Positions 11,099 to 23,126 are shown, counted from the first letter of the stretch. The stretch: DNA of 64,000 bases from Amphibalanus amphitrite (GCF_019059575.1 NW_024882731.1:1-64000), one strand, 5' to 3'. Notes: generated from the letters alone by a model not told the origin. Made by a program: numbers and translations.

Positions 11099-12085
11099 CA
11101 CTGGCGGATCTGGGGGAGGGGGGGGGCACGGGAGCCTGAGGTGCCCCTGACAGGCCTGTGGTGCCCTTGCTAGGCCTGTGGTGCCCCTGGACCCTGGCAG
11201 GCCTGTGGTACAGTCCACAGCAGAAGTAATGTGGGGTTTCAGTCATGGGTATGTTCTGCTTCTGAAGCTTAGGAACGATTAGCCAGACTACAATGAAACT
11301 TTGAATGTAGCTTATATGTATCGTCACCCTTGCAGCTGCAACTTTAGCTATTGACATCTTCTTTTCAATCACTTCGCATTAAACAATCGCCAGTCAAAGC
11401 CAACCGTTGAGTTTGGTAAAACCCTACATTACTTTAGCGGTGGGCTGTACCTCTGGCGGGCCTAGGGTGCCCCTGCTAGGCTGCTGATGCCCCTGGGACC
11501 TGACAGGACTGTGGTGCCCCTGACAAGCCTAAAGTGCCCCCAACAGGCCCGTGATGCCCCCGACAGGCCCAAGGTGCCCCTGCGTGATGCCGTGATGCCT
11601 GCGAGGCCGGTGGTGCCCCCTGCGAGGCCGGTGGGGCCCCTGACAGGCCCATGGTGCCCCTGCTAGACCGGTGGTGCCCCTGGCAGGCCTGTGGTGCCCC
11701 TGCTAGGCCGCTGGTGCCCCTGGGCCCTGACAGTACTGTGGTGCCCCTGACAGGCCCAAGGTGCCCCTGCAAGGCCGGTGGTGCCCCTGTAAGGCCTGTG
11801 GTACCCCTGCTAGGCCTCTGGTGTCCCTGACAGGCCCATGGTGCCCCTGCGAGGCCGGCGGCGCCCCTGGCAGGTCTCTGGTGTCCCTGACAGACCTGGG
11901 GTGCCCCTGACAAGCCTGTGGGGCCCCTCACAGGCCCGTGGTGCCCTTGCTAGGCCTGTGGTGCCCCTGGCGGGCTGGTGGTGCCCCTACTAGGCCGGTG
12001 GTGCCCCTGACAAGTGACAGGCCTGTGGTGCCCCCGGGCACCAAGGGGGTCATGACCCATGTGGCCCCCCTTGGATCTGCCACTG
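11099..12085. mobile_element. Inner inverted-repeat unit filled by a minisatellite
   Basis: The left end CACTGGCGGATCTGGGG (11099 on) and the right end, complement of CAGTGGCAGATCCAAGG (ending 12085), are imperfect inverted repeats. No matching target-site duplication is visible, so this may be a decayed nested copy or an internal part of the outer element. Most of the interior is a GTGCCCCTG-type minisatellite. Confidence 0.5.
11130..12040. repeat. GTGCCCCTG-type minisatellite
   Basis: Dozens of degenerate units of roughly 20-24 bp with the form GTGCCCCTGACAGGCC or GTGCCCCTGCTAGGCC occur in two blocks, 11130-11215 and 11440-12040. The minus strand reads as a collagen-like Gly-Ala-Pro/Gln-Gly-His repeat (11476-11931), which is a by-product of the repeat and not a gene. 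Confidence 0.85.
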
Positions 12086-12548
12086 ATGCATAATATATTG
12101 ATTTGTAAAGGCGTTATGGCTTATGCAATATGCAATTGCAGGCACTTGGTATCCCTCACTTATCCCTCATTGGGGCTCTGGCGGGCTCCTGAGGGCCCAC
12201 GTCTATCTCCGGGAGCCCATATAGACAGGGTCCTTTGGGTCCTTTCAGTATACTATAGCATAAGAGGTCTCCATGCGAGTCCTATACATACATCTGAGGG
12301 CGTACCCTGATGTCTGAGGTACCCAACTGCAGCTCCAATGGTCTCTTCTTACACTGGCGGATCCAGGGAGGGGGCATTTAGGGCCATGCCCCCTTCCCAG
12401 AGGCCTAAAGTGGCCCGTTTTCCCCCTCCCCCAAACGATAATGAAACATAGTTCAATCAGGGCGTGGCCCAGGAGCCGAGTTAGACAGGGCTGTTTTACC
12501 ACCTCCCGGCCCGCAAAGGGACCCAAGCACTGACTCGAAGCGGGTTAA

Positions 12549-13021
12549 AGAGACCCTCCCACCTTCAAAAAAGTTAATGAATTGGCATGAAAGTGATGTC
12601 GCTAGGTTCAGAAAGGGCGAAAACGAATATCTACCAAATTTTATCGAAAAATATTCACCGGTTTTCAAGAGATTAGACTTTTATTTTTGTTTACTTTTTG
12701 GGATATCCGCTGCTGTTCCTAGCGACTTTATTTGAAAGTGCGGCATTGGTTGCGCGCAAAGCAGCCTATACCACCGCATGCTACCAAACGTTTTAGTAAA
12801 ATATTAAAAAATCATTAGATCTCCACTGACGTCACACATTCAGAGGGGTATCCAAAAGCATTAGCCCCTCTGAATCAAAATGCTGCAATTTTGAAATTCA
12901 ATATTTCCGATTTAAAGCATTTCTCGATGTTGTGAGTGCGTGCCGAAACCGGTAATTGTGAGCCAGGGACCCCATTTTGGCTATCTCAGCTCAAATCTAA
13001 TGTTAAGGTGGGAGGGTCCCT
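12549..13021. mobile_element. TTAA-flanked MITE, copy 1
   Basis: TTAA at 12545-12548 and 13022-13025 flanks inverted ends, AGAGACCCTCCCACCTT on the left and the complement of AGGGACCCTCCCACCTT on the right. It is 473 bp. A closely matching copy of 476 bp lies at 58731-59206. The TTAA duplication fits piggyBac-type integration. It sits inside the hAT-like composite, so it arrived later. Confidence 0.85.
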
Positions 13022-13264
13022 TTAACTGGTCGATAAAAACAATGGTAAGTGTTTGCAAAGTAATATAAAGGCATGGGTCGGGTGGGCTACCATTTATATA
13101 TTTTTCTTTTTAGTTAAAAAAATTCATAGTGTCAGGGCTGTGACGAAAAATAAGTGGCCTAAATCCGATGAGAAAACAGGATTTGGGGGTACCCTAGGTT
13201 TGGCTCCTGCATGAGTTGCCCCCCCCCCCCAAAACGCAAGCCTGGATCCGCCAGTGTGTTCAGG

Positions 13265-13860
13265 GATGGCTAGGTTTTAGAGATGGTTAGGTGTGGCCAA
13301 TGACAGTGAGGGTTCTCCAGTCCTGGTATTGTCAGACAGGGTTTCCTGGGCATGGACCATGGTCAGAGGGGTTCCCTGGTGCAGTCAGAGAGGGTACCCT
13401 AGTATGGTCAGAGAATATTCCCTAGTATGGTCCAAGAGGGTCCCCTGGGTATGGTCTAAACAGGTTCTCTGGGTATGGCCAGAGAGGGTTTCCACTTTCC
13501 TGGTATAGTATTAGAGAGTTCCTTTAGTAGGTATGGCCAGAGAGGGTTCCCTAGTATGGTCAGAAATGATTCCCTGTTATGTTTAGAGAGTGTTGTAATA
13601 TTGTCAGACAGGTTTCCCTGGTATTGTCAAAGAGGGTTGGGTATGGTCAAAGAAGGTTCTCTGGGTATCACCAGAGTTGGTTTCCTGCCTGGTATGGTAA
13701 GAGGGGGTTCCTTGGGTATAGTCAGAGAGGATTCCCTGTGTATGGTCAGAATTAGGAGTCCCTGTTATGGTCAGAGAGTGTGCCTAGTTTCGTCAGAGAG
13801 TGTTCCCTGTATGGTATGGTAAGAGTGTTTCTTGGGTACGGTGAGTCTATGAGAGGGTTA
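13265..13860. repeat. GGTATGGTCAGAGAGGGTTCCC minisatellite
   Basis: Degenerate units of roughly 25-32 bp containing TATGGTCAGAGAGGGTTCCC recur throughout. The ORFs at 13293-13508 and 13475-13822 are repeat translations. It is the right half of the array that begins at 10715. Confidence 0.8.
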
Positions 13861-16116
13861 TATGCTCCCTCATATGGATGGAGAAGGTTCCCAGGTGACC
13901 CCTGATTGGTGGTGGTCGGAGGAGGGGGAGTCTGGATACTCTGGAGACCACCCCTCCGGTGTTTGGTCGGTAGTAGCTCTCTCTGGAACAGCTGATAACC
14001 TGGACTAGTATCTTGTCACGAGCAAGAGAGGTCATACAATAATTTCTCAGTTGATGTTGATGTTGATGTTGAATAATCAATTTCTCAGTTGATGGAAAAG
14101 GATGTGACTGAATCGTCATCTAGTTTTTGGTTATTGGCTGTTTTTTTTTTAACTAATTGTGTTAGCTAAAAGCCTCAGTTTTACATTGGCAGTCAATCTG
14201 TTGAATGAAATTCGTATAATAGACACTCGGGCTATGACAAAGGATTATCCTGGCCAACTTTAATACCCACATCTATCTTTGCCGTGGCGCTAAATGACGT
14301 TGACACCCACGTGTCACCTTCACTGAATTGCCGTGCAATATGTGACTGTTTTTCCTAGATGCCCAGGCCCAGCTGATAGGGTTTGTAAACATTGACCGAA
14401 CCTTATAGGCCAAACGTCTGGGTCATGTGCCATTAAACAGCGTGGCCTCCCTAAATATAAACTTTATTGCAAGGCATCCCGGCTGACACCGACCCTGATT
14501 AAACTCCGGCAAAGTTGGATGACCAGGAAAATTGTTTCCAATTAGTCTTCCCAGCCAAACTTGTGACGGTCAAGTCGGGCGAGGAGCCGGAAATTCGCAA
14601 TGGTTTGTTGCACCGGTGTTCCGCGATTGAACTGGAACGGGCAATGAAAAGTCAGTATCGGTAAATCACCACGTCTAGGGATACTTCCTCGATGGATCCG
14701 CTCACATAGTCAGCCATTCTAAGCGGTGACGCGCGTCCTATCACCGCTAGGTGGAGCTCCGGTCCCGTTTCCGCAGGGTAATTTCACGCAGTGATTGAGG
14801 TGATGCCAGTTTCGATTCGCCGCGGCGGTGGTGCCGTGCGATTTGAGAGGCTTCCTCCTAGTGTTTGACTGACAGTGTGGGGTCCCTTCACGCATTGGGA
14901 CCTGCTCTACTGGCGGGTGAGGGACGGCGACAGGCTTCAAGGAAACCATAGCAGCTTATGGGTCTTTTAGCTGTGATTTATATTTGGTAATTTTACTCAT
15001 TTCGTCCAGCGCAGAGCTGAGTGTTGGGACTCCCAAGAGAGGAAGCAATTGCGTTGTGCCTATGTAAGTTCGGTGATGGCTCAAGCTTTCTTTATTTCAT
15101 TGCAACATTTCGTTAGATTGTCTTACTCTTGGCTACAAAATAATGTAAATGACATTCGTTAATTCTACTTTCAATAGGCTTAGCATCCCTCATCCACAGT
15201 CTATATTCAGAAACTATATTTTAAATGCAAGGTATGCTCTAAAAGTAATTGCTTGCCTCATAGGTAGCACGAATCATTTTGTATATGGTTGCTTTTATAT
15301 CATGTTTACTTTTCGTATTCACAAGCTGCGCCGTTGTTCGGCCAGTCGCACGGAGTGTAGGTTGTTTTTACGTGTTGACTTTGTCGATTTTTTCGGATTT
15401 CTACCAATCGTTGAGCCATTGCCGTTACTTCGACTGGGAAACATATGGTTGAAAATCAATCGAGCGTCTGTCTCACTGCTCAGAGATCAAGTGGTCGCTG
15501 GGGCTGGCCGTGAGGACTTTAATCTTGGCACCTACTGAGCGTGGCTTAGTCTAGCCGTGGTCTCTGCACCTTGCTATCGACCAGTAATTGAGTTTGTCAA
15601 GGTTTGACGTTGAATTGAAATAGAAAACCAGCAGCTAGCAACTGGTGTAACTACCACCTTATTTAAGACAAACCTGTGTTTGCCAGAAGCGGACAGCATT
15701 TAAAAGGGGTAACCCTAGCGGGCTCTGGACCCACTTCGAAACAGCCGAGTCAGTATTGCAGATGGCTATCCTCGAAGGTCATCGTGTTGTTTATAGAAAC
15801 TCAGACGACAGTAGGACATGTTGCGTGATATTATCTGATCCTGAGCAATACGCGTGTTCCTTTGGTATCGTAAAGTGTTTTAATGCCGAGTGGTATCAAA
15901 AGATGACCGCTTGCTGCACTGATAGTTACTGTACTGTGCAGATCATTGCCTCTCCGTGCACGTATTGTCTTGATATGCCTATTGTTATGAACCCCACTCG
16001 TGGGCTTTATCTAATCCCGCTCTGTTGAGAGCCGCTGATATGCCGCCCTGAGTCAGTCGCCGTCAGTTGACTGCCGGTGTTCTCCTGACGCTGACCGTTC
16101 TCCGCTGTGTCCCCAG
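13861..16116. other. Upstream region of the SOCS gene, no other gene recognised
   Basis: ORFs at 15149-15538 (129 residues) and 15756-16028 have no recognisable motif. A candidate 3' splice site (CTCCGCTGTGTCCCCAG, AG at 16115-16116) just before the SOCS start codon implies that an untranslated first exon lies upstream, here or further left; I could not locate it. Confidence 0.5.
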
Positions 16117-16125
16117 AGCTGGGGG

Positions 16126-18571
16126 ATGGCTGAGCGGGGCCCGAGCCGGCCACCGCAGCGACCCAGCACACTGCAGCTGACGCGTCCGCGGCCTCTCAGC
16201 GTCCACTCGCCGATCGCAGACTTTGCCGACAGTCTGGCCGAGCAGCTGGTGAGCTCTGCTGCCGCCGAGCTGAGACACCAGACCCCGCCGCCGCCTCCGC
16301 CGCCCTGTCGGCCCGGCCACGGACGGTCGCTGAGCCTGCACTCGGCAGGTAGTGGAACGAGCTCAGGAGGAGCGCAGAGCGCGCGGTGTCTCATCAGCAA
16401 ACTGGGAGACGCCGATCTGGACACGGAGCCGGCTCTGTTCAGTCTGCGCCACTCCGCACCCGACGAACCGCTCCACATGACCCTAGAGGAGGTGCGTCGG
16501 TCAGTGTGTGAGCTGCCGGCGGCAACAGGGGCGGCGGCCCGGCCGGAGACAGACTCCCCGCCGCCCCCGCCCCCGCCCGTGTCGCCGCCGCCACCGCCGG
16601 CCGGCGGGGTGAGCCGGCGGCCGTCACTGCCACTACTGGGGACGGGCAGAGGGCTGCGCTGCGCGCCTCTCTCTCCGCGCCGTGTGCTGCAGAGTCTGGC
16701 CCGCGTCCGTCAGGACCTGCGGCAGCTTCTGACACCTCGCCGCGACCGCCGCCCAGCCGCCGCGACTGCCGCTACTGAGCGTCCGCCGGCCCCGTCCGAG
16801 ACGCCGCCGCCGCCGCTGCCGGAGCGCCCGCCGCCGGCCGAGGCTGAGGAAGAGCATGACGACCATGATGACGAGAACTACCTGGACGGCAGCGGCATCG
16901 AGGACCTGGAGATGCTGGGGATTACCGAGGGCTGGGGACCGTCACCGGCGCGCCGCGCCTCCGCCGGCCCGGCCGACTTCGCCACCATCATCGAAAAAGT
17001 CAAAGACGTGAGTTAAACCGACCGTGGCACATCGCTACTAAGGCTTCGCTACCGCTGCTCTTTTGGACTGTTCACAATTTTATAAGTTAGCATGCGAAAA
17101 AGTGAGTAAAAAAATATTCTAGTTTCCACTTTCCATTGTCACTAACTTTGACGTGTTATCAATTTCTTTGGACATTTTCTAGAGGCTTGTGCAACACGCT
17201 TGCGGAACCCTGATTGCCCGTCTAACCCACTGACCCCCTTTCTCTGTCCTCAGTGCGGCTGGTACTGGGGTCCAATCAGCTGCTCCTCTGCCGAGGCCAT
17301 CCTGAAGAACGAGCCGGACGGGTCGTTCATCGTCCGCGACAGCAGCGACGACCGCTACATCTTCTCACTGACGTTCAAACTGCGCGGCCTCATCCGACAC
17401 GCGCGCATCGAACACAACAACGGTGAGAGACGGGATGGGCATTGGACGGTGGGGATGGGATATGGGTGGATATTTTAAAAAATAACTGTAGTCCGAACCT
17501 TTTGATTGGAAGGATTCACAAGGAAAGAGCCACCGCTAAGCGAAGGTTGTTGCGGTTACCCTGCCCTCTACCCTCCGATCGCGCAATTCCGGTTCTATGG
17601 CATAATTTAGAGTCCAAATTGATATTGGAGATATGGGAGAATGTGTGCTTTTCACAAATTGACTGACTTGATGGGGTTATTTCCGGTTTGTTTAAACTTC
17701 CGTGCATTATGGACCCTGAAAGCTGTTGACAGTGCGATTGTCAGAGTCAGTAACCCGGCTCTACGTGATCGTTTGTAAGGTACGATCTTACTGTTACGCC
17801 TACCACTGCATTGTTCCTAACCTGTATGCTACGTTTAACGTCCTCTTCCCGAACGCAAATGCTTCCATCGCGCGTAATCACCAGCAGCAACGCCCTCTCT
17901 CCTCTTCACAGGAAACTTCAGTTTCGGCGGTATGCACAAGTTCCGCAGTAACACCATTGTGGATTTCATCGAGAACGCCGTGGAGTACTCCCGCAGCGGA
18001 CGGTACCTGTTTTTCCTGCACCGCCGGCCGGCGCACGGACCGATGAGGGTACAGCTGCTCCACCCCGTGTCCCGCTTCAAACACATCCAGAGTCTGAAAC
18101 ACCTGTGCAGGTTGGTACAGGGATGACGGGGTGGGGAGAAAGCTAGGTGGAGGCGGTTGGGTTAGGGCGAGAAGGGTCTGAGCGGATGTGTGGATATGGA
18201 TCAGAAGGTAGGCCGTTACGAGCGTCTGTTACAGGACTGTAGGATGGCCGATGCGTGAAGGTGCAGAGCGTATGGATGTGGGTGTGATGTGTGTTAAGTG
18301 ATCTTGCTGATGTAGACATGTTGCCAAAACTGACTGCATCAGTTTTGGGATGCATCACGGAATACGGCATGTAAACCGCATCAGCTGATGTATGCGCCCA
18401 AAACTGTCACTCTCCCAGGGACACTGACATTTTGTTTTCACGTTTTTCAGGTTTGTGATTCTGAAGCAGATCCCGCGCGACCACATCGACCAGCTGCCGC
18501 TGCCGGAGCCGCTGAAACACTACCTCAGCTCGCCGTGCTACTTCTCCGAGCAGCTGGAGGAGACGACGTGA
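16126..18571 (+). CDS. SOCS7: Suppressor of cytokine signalling, SOCS6/SOCS7 subfamily
   Basis: Coding exons 16126-17007, 17254-17422, 17912-18110 and 18451-18571 all have GT..AG junctions and join in phase into 456 residues. Residues 1-294 are low-complexity, with several Pro runs and an acidic stretch near 240-262. An SH2 domain follows (about 297-400), with the phosphotyrosine-binding Arg322 in FIVRDSS. The SOCS box is at about 410-450: BC box SLKHLCRFVI for elongin B/C, then LPLPEPLKHYL, a Cul5-box-like motif. In this family the SH2 domain captures phosphotyrosine targets and the SOCS box recruits a Cullin-5 ubiquitin ligase, damping cytokine, insulin or receptor tyrosine kinase signalling in the cytoplasm. 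Length and architecture match SOCS6/7 (Drosophila Socs16D type) rather than the short CIS/SOCS1-3 type. The start ATG lies 9 nt after a splice acceptor. SOCS6 versus SOCS7 cannot be separated by eye. Confidence 0.93.
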
Positions 18572-20158
18572 GAGACACCTGGCGGCGCCGGCAGCGGCTG
18601 CAGTTCGCCCCCACACCAATAGGCGGCGTCTCGGTCGGGGCAAAGGTGAATACCCGCGTACTGTTGCGCGTCTGTGAGGCATTTCTGGTCACATGGAGCG
18701 TGGAGGCTAGTTGCGTTGAGTTTGGGGTAGTCCAGCACCCGTTCTGTATCCCTGGAGGGTTGAATGAAGGCACCAGACCCTGCCTCTCGATAGGATGTTC
18801 TAAGTAGGACTGAGGGCGAACCGCATGGGGCGAATGGCGCCACCCCGGCTCACTCGCTTAGGGTACAAGCTGGCAGACTGCTTTAACCCGATAGCCGGCG
18901 CTCGGCGTCGCTTCCCTGCGAGTCTCGCCAGGCTCAGCCGTCGCTGGAGCTTATCGTTTGATAGTTATTTTTGTCACAGCGCGGTAGATGTCTTTTGTTG
19001 ATGCTGTATTACACGGTGTGTTTGCGTGACACGTCCCGCGGCACTGTCTCGCTTTATTTATTTATTATATGTTGTTGACTGATAGAGCGCTGGTAGAGGC
19101 TGCCGAATGTGTTATGCAGAGTTCTGCTTATGCTGAGCTGGGGCAGAGCTCTGCACCAGAAGACTAGTCGTTTGTCCCAAATCTGTTCTATGTTTGCACT
19201 CTGTTTGGTGGGGAGATCTGGGGCGTCTGTCCCTGGTCCAGTGTATTAATTGTGGGGGTTAATATTGCGAGCACTTGCGTATGGCCGTCACCTGCGCCGG
19301 TCGCCTAGCCACTAACTCTTGCACTGAGGTCCTGCCGTGGCTTTGACACTGCCTGTGAACGCCGAGATACGGGAGCGATCACTCGGACTTGTGTTTTAAA
19401 ATCTGACGGCTGTTGCTTACTAATTTCACCGACAAACCGACCGACACCGCCCACCGTCATGTGGGCTGAGTTGCTTTCGTCTATCTTTCGACAACCCGTC
19501 TGAATCTCTTTCCTTCCTTTCTTTGAACGTGACTACGTGTCTCCTGTTTTACCTCCCGACTGTGTGTGCGATTCTCAGTGACTGTGTGTCGCGTTGTTTT
19601 GGCGTCTAACTCCGTGCACTCCAATCCGCTGTGCGTTTTGTGATTGTATCCACCGACGGACGCTCGTTAACGTCGCCCGCGTCCGGCACAGGTCCGCATT
19701 TAGTAGCAGTTGATGTATGTACTTACCCCGCGCGCGCGACTCCGAGAGAGTGCGAGCTCGGTTTCTGTGATATCTAGGCAGCGGATGAGAGCGATGCTAT
19801 CCCCAGAGAGATGCTATATAGATGCGCGCGCCCCGGCGGGCGGTAGCCCGTGGCCGGAGCCCGCGGGGGCCCGGTTAGAGATGTCCAGTCGCGTTCAGTG
19901 TCAGCGTGCCGCTTGTTAAATTATTCCGCGCCTGTGTGCGACGTAGCCGTGAGGGCGACAGTATTCTGAGTGAGCTTGAGAGCTGTGACTGAGAGCGGCA
20001 CAGTAGTCCAGAGCGAGCGGTGTCATAGAGCTGCGGGGAGAGGGGATAGAGGGAGGGAGACAGAGGGAGGAGCGAGCCGGGGGGATAGTGCAGCTGGCAA
20101 AAATTGGCGAGTATATATCTATGTCACCGCTGCCGAGCGTTATTTGAATGTTATAACT
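18572..20158 (+). other. Probable 3' untranslated region of the SOCS gene
   Basis: No further coding exon is seen between the SOCS stop codon and the first AATAAA at 20159. The ORFs in this stretch are short and featureless. The transcript end is inferred only from the signals. Confidence 0.4.
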
Positions 20159-20164
20159 AATAAA
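20159..20164 (+). terminator. Candidate polyadenylation signal (SOCS gene)
   Basis: AATAAA, about 1.6 kb after the stop codon. A second one lies at 20838-20843. Confidence 0.4.
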
Positions 20165-20407
20165 TGAGAAATTATCCGTCTGAGATGTGTTTAGGTGACT
20201 GAGTTGATACCTCCGTGTGCTTTACGTAACAACACTGGCTGAGATGCACATGATCCTGGCTGCACACACCCAAACTCATCCAGTATTCCCCTCAGTATCG
20301 TGAGCTCGCCTGGCGGCTGTCATTGCAAGGTGCCCAGCAAGCGTGGATGTGGCCTAGCACCCCCGCCGGTCACTTGCCGTTTTTTTCGGAATCTGGAAAA
20401 ATATGCC

Positions 20408-20478
20408 TGTACCGTAGCTAAGTTGGTAGAACGCTGGACTACCGGTAGTGAGAGCCTGGGTTCGGGTCGCTCCGGTGC
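20408..20478 (+). repeat. tRNA-derived SINE head
   Basis: Box A TAGCTAAGTTGG (20415-20426) and box B-like GGTTCGGGTC (20459-20468) have tRNA spacing, and the termini ACCG and CGGT can pair. The anticodon arm is degenerate, so this is a SINE or tRNA pseudogene, not a working tRNA. Confidence 0.6.
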
Positions 20479-20837
20479 TCGATATTTGAGACTCCTGGCG
20501 AGTGGCAGGGATGGTCTGCGGTCGGTGGAGCAGCCGCAGCCAGTTGAAGTCAGTTGAGTGGGACAGGTCGTGTCCGGATGCGCAAGAGACAGGTGATTGA
20601 ATTCTGGATGGACGTCGGTCTCAGACACATCAGATTCATACAGGGTACTCCGTGGTGTGGCGCGGCTTGGCGGTGGTCAAACAGACTTGTTTTCATATTA
20701 TGTTGTGTTTTTTATGTAATACTCATGTTTATTTTATACCGATTGATTAAGAGAGGTGCTTTAATTTAAGAATTTTTATTCTTTTGCACCAATCTTATAA
20801 TATTTTTGTGTATGTTTTGCTCATTTGTAATGTTGAA

Positions 20838-20843
20838 AATAAA
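20838..20843 (+). terminator. Candidate distal polyadenylation signal
   Basis: AATAAA followed by a TGTATGTAAATGTGTATG tract, a typical GU-rich downstream element. It could serve the SOCS gene if the 3' UTR extends across the SINE. Confidence 0.35.
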
Positions 20844-21942
20844 TGTGTATGTAAATGTGTATGTATGGTTGTCCAACCTACCCATCTATTCGTCAGGAAA
20901 AGCTCCTCTGTACATCATACTTCTCTCTCGCCTTCCCATGCAACATACTTCCCTCAGTTTCCCTCAGCTACACACTAACTCAGATTACATCCGTGTATTT
21001 TCAATATTGCGACGCTGGCCGGCGCCCGCCCGGCCGCACGGACGCTGCTTCTCACAGAGGTCCTCACGACATTTCACGAGACATTCCAGTCCGCCGTTCC
21101 GCGGACCTCGCACGCCGATACACGTAGAAAGCTCAAACACCGGTAAAAACGAACCAATCCCACAGTACGTCGTCGCGCACACTGAACGACACAGGCCGGC
21201 TCGGCTACACGGTACAAAAATAACAAAAAAAGACGCGGCGGTGACAGACGCGGCGCGGTGCCCGGCTCAGTCCGTACACTAGTGAGAGGCAGTACAATTA
21301 GTGTCGAAGGACAAAACGCAGAGACTTGGAGCTTGGTGGCTTGGGGCTGTCAAGGAGTCGTCAGCCAACTGGTTGCTCGGACTCGGGAGCAAGGGCGTAT
21401 ATACCACCAGAGGCTGGGATAAATAGAAGAAAGCCAGCTGAAGCGTTGGGTACAAGCGTATCGAGATACATGGTGACAGTGATGTGACCAAGCATGGTGT
21501 GCTGCGCTGTAAATGCACGAGATAACCATTAGCTAGCAACAGCTGCTTGTAAAAAAGTGGAACGAAGCCAGATAGAGGAGCGATTGCCACCTAGCCAAGT
21601 ACATTCCAGAAAGTCAAATTTGGAAGGTCAGGATAACCACAGACGAGAAAGCTTAGGACGAAAGGCCACCGATGTCTTCCAAAGCCGCTCATCGTCCCAC
21701 GGAAGGACCATAGCCACAGTCTGCGGGTAGCACCGCGCCGCACATACATTATACAACCTTAACACCACACAAATCACAACGGAATGGCTCCCCACACACG
21801 GCAGTGCCCCGCACACGCATCCACGCGCATGTAAACAAACACAAAACACATGACTCGCCGCAATGCTACGCGGCCTCCACCGTTTGAAAGATCTGTATTT
21901 GGTCATCCAGCGTTAAAAACTTAAATATGGTGTCCGAGCGAA
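20844..21942. other. Intergenic, no gene recognised
   Basis: Several overlapping ORFs of 60-158 residues on both strands have no recognisable domain or coherent splice sites. Confidence 0.5.
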
Positions 21943-21951
21943 GGCCGGTGT

Positions 21952-23126
21952 ACGGTCGTCAAGTTAGATGTAAGTGAATCCTAATCTATAATCTAAGATT
22001 CGGAATCAGGTGAGCCCCTACGATTTGGACCAAACTTGGTCAGTGGATAGTACGTAACGTCCTGATTACGATGCACCCAAAATCTAAGCTCGGCCCGCCA
22101 TATTTACGAAGTTACGGATGTTTGAATTTCAAGGTCATTCGGGAGAGCCCCTGCGATTTCCGTCAAAATTTGTGTACGGACACTCTAGATGCTCCTCATT
22201 ACGAATATCACAAAATTTAAGCTCGGCCCGCCATATTTACGAAGTTACGGAGGTTTGAATTTCAAGGTCATTTGGAAGAGCCCCTGCGATTTCCGTCAAA
22301 ATTGGTATACGGACATATTACATCCTCCTCATTACAAATATCATAAAAGTTAAGCTCGGCCCGCCATATTTTTCAAGTTACGGAGTCACAAAGTTACGGA
22401 ATTTCAAGGTCATTCGGAGAGCCCCTCCGATTTTCGTCAAAATTTGTATGCGGACACATTACATGCTCCTAATTACGAATATCGTAAAAGCTAAGTTCGG
22501 CCCGCACTATTTCAAAAGTTAGAGATGTTTGAATTTCAGTGAGTTTCAAACGTCAGTAACTTTTGAAATAGTGCGGGCCAAGCTTAGCTTTTACGATATT
22601 CGTAATGAGGAGCATGTAATGTGTCCGCATACAAATTTTGCCGAAAATCGGAGGGGCTCTCCGAATGACCTTGAAATTCCGTAACTTTGTGACTCCGTAA
22701 CTTGAAAAATATGGCGGGCCGAGCTTAATTTTTATGATATTTGTAATAAGGAGGATGTAATATGTCCGTATACCAATTTTGACGGAAATCGCAGGGGCTC
22801 ACCCAAATGACCTTGAAATTCAAACCTCCGTAACTTCGTAAATATGGCGGGCCGAGCTTAAATTTTGTAATATTCGTAATGAGCAGTATCTAGAGTGTCC
22901 GTACACAAATTTTGACGGAAATCGTAGGGGCTCTCCCGAATGACCTTGAAATTCAAACATCCGTAACTTCGTAAATATGGCGGGCCGAGCTTAGATTTTG
23001 GGTACATCGTAATCAGGACGTTACGTACTATCCACTGACCAAGTTTGGTCCAAATCGTAGGGGCTCACCTGATTCCGAATCTTAGATTATAGATTAGGAT
23101 TCACTTACATCTAACTTGACGACCGT
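21952..23126. mobile_element. Foldback (Mutator-like) element with 9-bp target-site duplication
   Basis: The sequence is an almost complete palindrome of about 1,175 bp: 21952 reading right matches the complement of 23126 reading left, and the arms meet near 22539. The ends are ACGGTCGTCAAGTTAGATG. Exact 9-bp direct repeats GGCCGGTGT flank it at 21943-21951 and 23127-23135, the duplication size of Mutator-like elements. Each arm holds four tandem subrepeats of about 133-142 bp, marked by CGGCCCGCC near 22091, 22224, 22357 and 22499. No protein is encoded, so it depends on a transposase elsewhere. The arms are very similar, which suggests recent origin or gene conversion. Confidence 0.88.

Larger units (their letters stand above)
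10801..13256. mobile_element. Composite hAT-like element with 8-bp target-site duplication
   Basis: The exact 8-bp direct repeat TGTTCAGG flanks the element at 10793-10800 and 13257-13264. The ends are inverted repeats: it begins CACTGGCGGATGCAGG and ends with the complement of CACTGGCGGATCCAGG. The 8-bp duplication indicates a hAT-type transposase acting in trans; no transposase is encoded. Two more copies of the CACTGGCGGAT left end lie inside (11099 and 12352) and one more right end (12085), so it is a nested or internally rearranged composite. A different TTAA-flanked MITE (12549-13021) is inserted in it. Confidence 0.75.

Noticed and set aside
11476-11931. Collagen-like 151-residue ORF on the minus strand
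   Set aside because: It is the translation of a GTGCCCCTG minisatellite.
13293-13822. Two plus-strand ORFs with repeated Trp/Val motifs
   Set aside because: They are translations of the TATGGTCAGAGAGGGTTCCC minisatellite.
16053-16735. Antisense ORFs opposite the first SOCS exon
   Set aside because: GC-rich coding DNA is open on both strands; the plus strand carries the spliced SOCS protein.
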